From Pyricularia pennisetigena (lineage: Eukaryota > Ascomycota > Sordariomycetes > Magnaporthales > Pyriculariaceae): 64,000 nucleotides of DNA. The stretch spans positions 2,528,176 to 2,592,175 of the forward strand of contig NC_043742.1 in the NCBI RefSeq assembly GCF_004337985.1, written 5' to 3'. A program made the translations under genes and the position numbers. Of the stretch, positions 59,407 to 64,000 are shown piece by piece; position 1 is the first letter of the stretch; every line of letters begins with the position of its first letter. The notes under the pieces are model-generated. The model was not told the DNA's origin, searched no databases, and saw nothing but the letters and a program-made list of their open reading frames with translations.

Positions 59407-60588
59407 ATTATCAACGCCTGTTTCCACAAATCGTAATTGCTAGCCCCTACTAATTTATAATTTTCGGGGAAGGAAAATACCCGTTTCGATAGTTTTTTAC
59501 CTATCCCGTCACTTAAAACTAGCTTAGCAGGTGGATTAAGGGGTGCGGTAGCGGTAGCTGGTTTAATATCCAAATTACTATTTGAATTAATGGAATTACC
59601 GCTTTTTAGGGTTAATAGGGCAATTAACTGTCAAATTGTCCTTTAAAATTAATCCATTTGCGTAATTAACGGTTTTAATTGCAGGTTTTGGACCTGTAAT
59701 TTAGCGGTTAGAATTTCGTTTGGGCTGGGTACAGGCCCCTCATCTGTTGGAATTGGGCCTGGAAGGCCCGATATAGGGCTGTTTTCCATTGTAGGGTAAG
59801 CTAAATTTTAATTGCAATTCGCTAATTTATAGCTATAATTAACTGACCTAACTACCTCAGGGTAAATACCCTATTTTAATTTAGAATTTGCTATACCGTT
59901 TGCCTTTTCACGGGTATAAACCCGTAATTATTAATTATAGGGTTTATTGCTATTTTTAATGGTTAAAATCCACTAAAATACAGGGTTGGAATCCCTGAAA
60001 TCCGCAATTAATAGGTGCCCTGGTATTTGTACCAATCCAGGTGCACGTAACGAATTCAATTAGTTAAATGGGTGCAGGGTAAACTATAGGTTATTGTGCA
60101 GGGTAAACTGCGGGGTATTGTGCAAGGTAAACTAACTATTAACGTAATTCCGCTAATGGGTTTATGGGCTATTATAAACCCTAGTAAACGCATTAGGATT
60201 TAGTGGGTTATCAGCGAACGAATACAGGGGTTTTTGGCCCTAATTCGCTAGCGTAAACCCTATTCAAAATTTGAACCAATTGTAATGGCGTGCACGATCC
60301 ACAAAAACCACACCAAAAATTTTGGGTTTGCAATGCGAACGATCGCTCCAGTACCTAAAATGGCCTAAATCGAACGCTAAATTTTAGCGATCCCCATTGT
60401 AAATACAGGGGGTTAGGTGCTAAATTAGCGTTTAAAACCAACAATTTTGCACAAAAACAGCAATATTTTCGTCAATATACGTGCTGTAACAATGCGATAA
60501 TAACCAAAATAAAGCTTAAATTTCAGGTTTTCCAGCGATGTAAAATATATTTTAATGCACAAATTTGAACCTTTCCGGGTTTATAACT
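59407..60588 (-). pseudogene. Copia B2 leader and N-terminal gag
   Basis: Reading from 60588: primer-binding site, then about 800 bp of leader with no long frame, collinear with 35406-36200 of B1 (shared ATATTGACGAAAATATTGCTG and ATTTACAGGGGGT, allowing orientation). The gag start lies near 59790 (MENSPISGLPGPIPTD-like). The remaining gag N terminus runs to 59407 and continues at 44257 after the helicase element. Several stops. Confidence 0.75.
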
Positions 60589-61146
60589 TGTTAATAATAT
60601 GGATTGCTAATAGGGGTTTAAATACTAGCTTAGGTGCGGCGTGGTGCTAATTACGTTGTAAAAACCTATAATTACAGGGTTTAAATGCACTAAATTGTTT
60701 ATTAAATTTGGGATTAACAGATTTAATGTATTGGGGAGGGAAATTTTGCTTTATTTCCTTTATATATTTTCCGACATCGAAATGGGGGTCCGCACCCCGT
60801 AAAAGGTTCCGGTACCGCACACGATTTTCCGAAAAATTATTTTGTATGCGTTGTTGAAAAAACACCCTTATTTCCATACAAACCATTTTTGGGTTCGCAC
60901 TGATCTGCTGATTTTGTGAAAATTTCAACCCGGTACAGGGTAGCTGATTCGTAAGTGCAGGGGGGGTATTAAATCCGGTATAGGGTGAAACCCCACTCGC
61001 TGACACTTTAAATCGCAACTCCTGCAACATATAAAATATAACAGAAAATCCGACAGCCCCAATAGCCATACTTCGGCATTATCAATTGTGGGTTATATAC
61101 AAATAAAAGTGGACCCATTATATGCCAAATAACGCATATAATTAAC
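60589..61146 (-). repeat. Copia B2 5' LTR
   Basis: 558 bp; on + TGTTAATAATATGG...ATATAATTAAC. Collinear with 38400-38956. The terminal base after TTAAC is G instead of A. Confidence 0.85.
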
Positions 61147-61546
61147 GAATACTGGTGGTGGAAATAACCGGCCTTCCAACCGTGGTAATTAATTGCTTCC
61201 GTCGCATAACGATAATAACCGTATAATTGTAAATCGTATCGATCGAATACCGATTAAATGGTACCGTTAATTTATATTCGCAACGTCCTCCTCGCGTTAT
61301 CGGTATTACAAAATTCCGAAATAATTTAAATAACGACGAATATACCGCCCCGGCAAACGTATTTATTTTTTGCGTTTCCTGCGTAAAAACGTCCAAAACA
61401 AATAAGGTTTGGGAATATGGTTTTACCCCCGACGGTATTAATCCCCAACGATATTACGATACCAAAAAATCGCATTATTATTATAACGAAACCGTTTACG
61501 TTTTTAACCCTGTTTTTCGCCGTCGTTTACGAAAATTCAAAACCAC
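61147..61546 (-). pseudogene. Unknown coding fragment, RIP-mutated
   Basis: From 61546 downwards one frame is maintained over about 130 codons, broken only by stops that can be read as Gln codons. The open part (61396-61142, 84 residues) contains DVFTQETQKINTF and GGRCEYKLTVPFNRYSIDT. The protein is not recognised and is not in the other elements here. It is bounded by the B2 LTR and a copia-A LTR, so both ends are missing. Confidence 0.4.
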
Positions 61547-62141
61547 TGTGAGGAGGTTACGAGATAGAATAAGCTTAGTCTTGAACGCGGGGAAAAGTGG
61601 ATCACGTATAAGGCTGATGGAACGTTCAAGTGGCAGATAACCGTCTGCTAGCGGGTAATAGACATAATATATTATTGCACAATCGGTTCGTTGAATCGTT
61701 GAATCGATGAAGGTCATAAAGGTGATGAATCTAAGGCTAAGTTGTGAATTACGTGTTCGAATCCGTAGGTGCAGATCTTCGATCCGGATGTCCGGAATGC
61801 GGGGTCACGTCACATGATTTGGCCTTATTCATGTGACTAACCTACCGACCTCGTGAGCCTAACGGCCTATTGTGCTTATGCATGCACAGAAAATCTGCGA
61901 CCACAACGGGATTCAAACCGACGCACTTTAACAACGTATATATGATATATGTTATGGTACGTGCATTATACCACTAAGCTAGATTATATATGACGTATTT
62001 GTTTTGTTGTTAAAATTATGAACAAAGACGTAGGATATAAAGCTTTGTGTGTATAAACGCGTATACGTTTTATTTGTTATTTATTTATTTATTCGATGCA
62101 GGGTGACTAACAGAATTAGCCCTGCGCTAGCCATGTTCACA
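61547..62141 (-). repeat. Copia A LTR without target duplication
   Basis: 595 bp, reverse orientation, TGTGAGGAGG...CATGTTCACA, with small internal deletions relative to the 645-662-bp copies. The flanking pentamers ACCAC and CGTTT differ, and the sequences on the two sides belong to different elements. The B box reads GGATTCAAACC on + (one C>T change). Confidence 0.9.
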
Positions 62142-64000
62142 CGTTTTTCGCGGCCAGGATTTCCTCCATTACCCATTCCTCCGCGGTATCGTTATCCAAA
62201 TTTAATAAAGTTAGTGACGGGCCGGGTTTAATATCGGTATATATTTGGGACGGCAATAAGTCGTCCGTGGTTTTTTCGATTAATTCCACGTAAAAAATGG
62301 GGTGGAATTTACTCGGGACGTTTAACGTAACCGTTAATGGTATATAAATCGCCATAATTGTTTATTTATTCGTTACAAAACTTACTTTTTTATTCGGGCG
62401 GTTAGTTTTTACGTTTCGTAAATTGAACAAAATTTTATCCCCTATCTTAAAACGTTCCGCCGGTTTCCATATTTTGTTTGCGTTTTTCTTCGGCATTATT
62501 ATGTATAAATCATAACGGCGTGGGCCACGTTTATACCGTTTTTAAAATGCTGCAAAAACAAATTCGCGCGGCTTTTGGGTATGGAACCCGGCCTTCCATT
62601 TACTTATATTATCGGGACCGCGTCTATTTCGTCATTAAATAATAATCTATTAAATTAATTCCCGTAATTAACGAATTTGTATTATTTAACGCTAATTAAA
62701 CGGCGGGCAAATGCCCGGGCCAGTTTGTTCAATTAAATATTACAACCACCTCTCAATCATGCTGCACCTCTTGATTAATACGCTCCGTACCCCCATCCGT
62801 TTTTAAATGGTAGGACGTCGATAATAATTGTAAAATCTTTTTTTATTGGCACAATTCCGACTAAAAACCCCTTACCCAATTTAACCCCCAGTCTAATGTA
62901 ATCGCGTTAAAAAACCCTTTAAACCGCTACCAAATAAAAACGAATTTTGCGGCGTGGGTTTTAACCTTTATCGAATTTAGCGCTTTGAATTGGATATATT
63001 TGGAAAATTTATTAATTATAACCATTATATAACGCGGCGTATCGGTATTAAAATTTGGGAAATTTATTATTCAATCGATGGAAATCTATTTCCAAAACCT
63101 GTCCGGTATTGGTAAAAGTTGTAATAGTTCTTATTAACGTCGTTTCGACGGTTTTGTCCTGCGGCAAATCTCGCAATTGCGTATAAATCGTCAGATATAA
63201 TCGGCCATCTCGTCCCAATAATAATTTCGGGCCAAAATCGTAAATATGTTATTTTTACCGCAATAACCAATTATTGGGGATTCGTGGGTCCGTTGTAAAA
63301 TTGCCGTAATCGAAAGTTCCCAATCAGGTAATTAGAAGCGGTTTTTATATATTAACGTACCAGAGGCGCTTATTAAATAATCCGTTACTTATACCGTCGT
63401 TTCGGTTTCGAGTGGGAATCGTTTTATATTTTGTTGGACCGCGTCAGGTTTATAAACCTATGCCCGGTCCTTTTCCATTACCTCGTTCCGAAATCCGGCT
63501 ATATAAAATTATTAAAAAATGAATATTCCTTCCGGGACCGCCGGTAATATATTTTATAATAATATTTATAAAATACCGATTATAATTATACGGGATATTA
63601 GGCGTAATACTGTCGTTTTCCTTTTTCCGTTAATTTCGTTCTATTTTCGTTTCGATAACGCGTCGGGGATTATCGCGTATTTTTTTGGTCGGTATTTTAA
63701 AACTTTATTAAATTTGGATAGGATTTCTACCCACCGCATTTTTTATTTTAACATTACCCTCGGTTTCGTAAAATATGCCAATATTTTACAATCCGCAAAA
63801 ATACCAAAAAAAACGACTATCACGTAGTTCTATTTCCCACGCTTATACATATTGGACGACCGCGAGCAATTCCTTATCGTGGATAATATAATTGCGTTAA
63901 ACCGTCGTTAGTTTAACGGAATAAAACGTTACCGGTTTTTGTAACCCGTTTTTTCCCTTTTATACTGATACCCCCCCGATGGCTGCACCGGAATAATCCA
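62142..64000 (-). pseudogene. Second Ty3/gypsy element: RNase H, integrase, chromodomain (3' part)
   Basis: Reading leftwards from 64000: RNase H about 63940-63660 (IIHDKELLAVVQYV, then MRWVEILSKFNKVLKYRP). Integrase about 63220-62600 (IMVIINKFSKYIQF; STSYHLKTDGGTERINQE with the catalytic Glu). C-terminal domain and chromodomain 62355-62142 (FHPIFYVELIEKT, EEWVMEEIL). Frameshifts and stops throughout. It differs clearly from the gypsy element at 26673-33863, so it is another family. The 5' part is beyond the window, and the 3' end is cut by the copia-A LTR. Confidence 0.82.

Larger units (their letters stand above)
38400..61146 (-). mobile_element. Copia B2: full element split by the right helicase element
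   Basis: Ty1/copia element on the minus strand. 5' LTR 60589-61146, leader and gag start 60588-59407, then the 15.1-kb helicase element (44258-59397), then the rest of gag, protease, integrase, RT and RNase H (44257-39467), and the 3' LTR 38400-38956. Removing the insert and one 9-bp duplication gives about 7.6 kb. The primer-binding site (about 60588-60575 on -) reads GTTATAAACCCGG, a RIP form of GGTTATGAGCCCGG. Flanks are GGAAT and GAATA, so no clean 5-bp duplication is visible. Confidence 0.85.

Noticed and set aside
38395..61151. Target duplication GAAT around copia B2
   Set aside because: GGAAT and GAATA share four bases only when offset, and the right flank is not the continuation of B1, so a true duplication is not supported.

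Overview
This window looks like a transposon graveyard from the AT-rich compartment of a filamentous ascomycete (Pezizomycotina) genome. The grounds are: retroelement families with fungal-type pol genes; reading frames that break almost only where a Gln or Trp codon has become a stop, or through Gly>Arg, Asp>Asn and Thr>Ile changes (the C>T on both strands footprint of repeat-induced point mutation, RIP); chromodomain Ty3/gypsy elements; and Ty1/copia elements primed by a half initiator-Met tRNA. No housekeeping gene is visible. The only non-transposon gene I can defend is a small secreted-protein gene at 19472-19993.

Four repeat families account for almost everything. (1) A giant DNA transposon, called here the helicase element. 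Its right copy (44258-59397, + orientation) is complete: ends TAGTCTCA...TGAGACTA, a 9-bp target duplication CTAAATCAT, and about 13.8 kb once two inserted LTRs are removed. The left copy (1-18193, - orientation) runs off the window. A third, truncated copy (25981-34193), a deleted 2.4-kb derivative (22114-24549) and two short end fragments are also present. It carries relics of a RecQ-like helicase, a SNF2-like ATPase and a convergent gene resembling fungal DUF6589 proteins. (2) Copia family A: one full element (373-6510) with LTRs that look identical, and six further LTR copies; it is the youngest layer and is not visibly RIP-mutated. (3) Copia family B: two RIP-degraded elements, B1 (34194-38399, +) and B2 (38400-61146, -, split by the right helicase element), plus LTR pieces. 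(4) Ty3/gypsy: one complete RIP-degraded element (26673-33863) and the 3' part of a second (62142-64000, -).

The nesting gives a relative chronology. Family B is oldest, since helicase elements sit inside two B LTRs and inside the B2 gag. Gypsy then entered the third helicase copy, and B1 abuts that copy. Copia A entered the helicase copies and the B LTRs last. The left and right helicase copies are in opposite orientation, so the window contains a very long imperfect inverted repeat with arms of at least about 11 kb.

Points deserving attention are the helicase element itself (superfamily uncertain), a tRNA-like sequence with strong A and B boxes inside every copia-A LTR that spans it, a repeated GTAAYWRTTAC-type palindrome scattered through the helicase element, and a secreted protein whose last 13 residues are encoded by a helicase-element terminus. 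All readings were made by eye; boundaries given as approximate are approximate.
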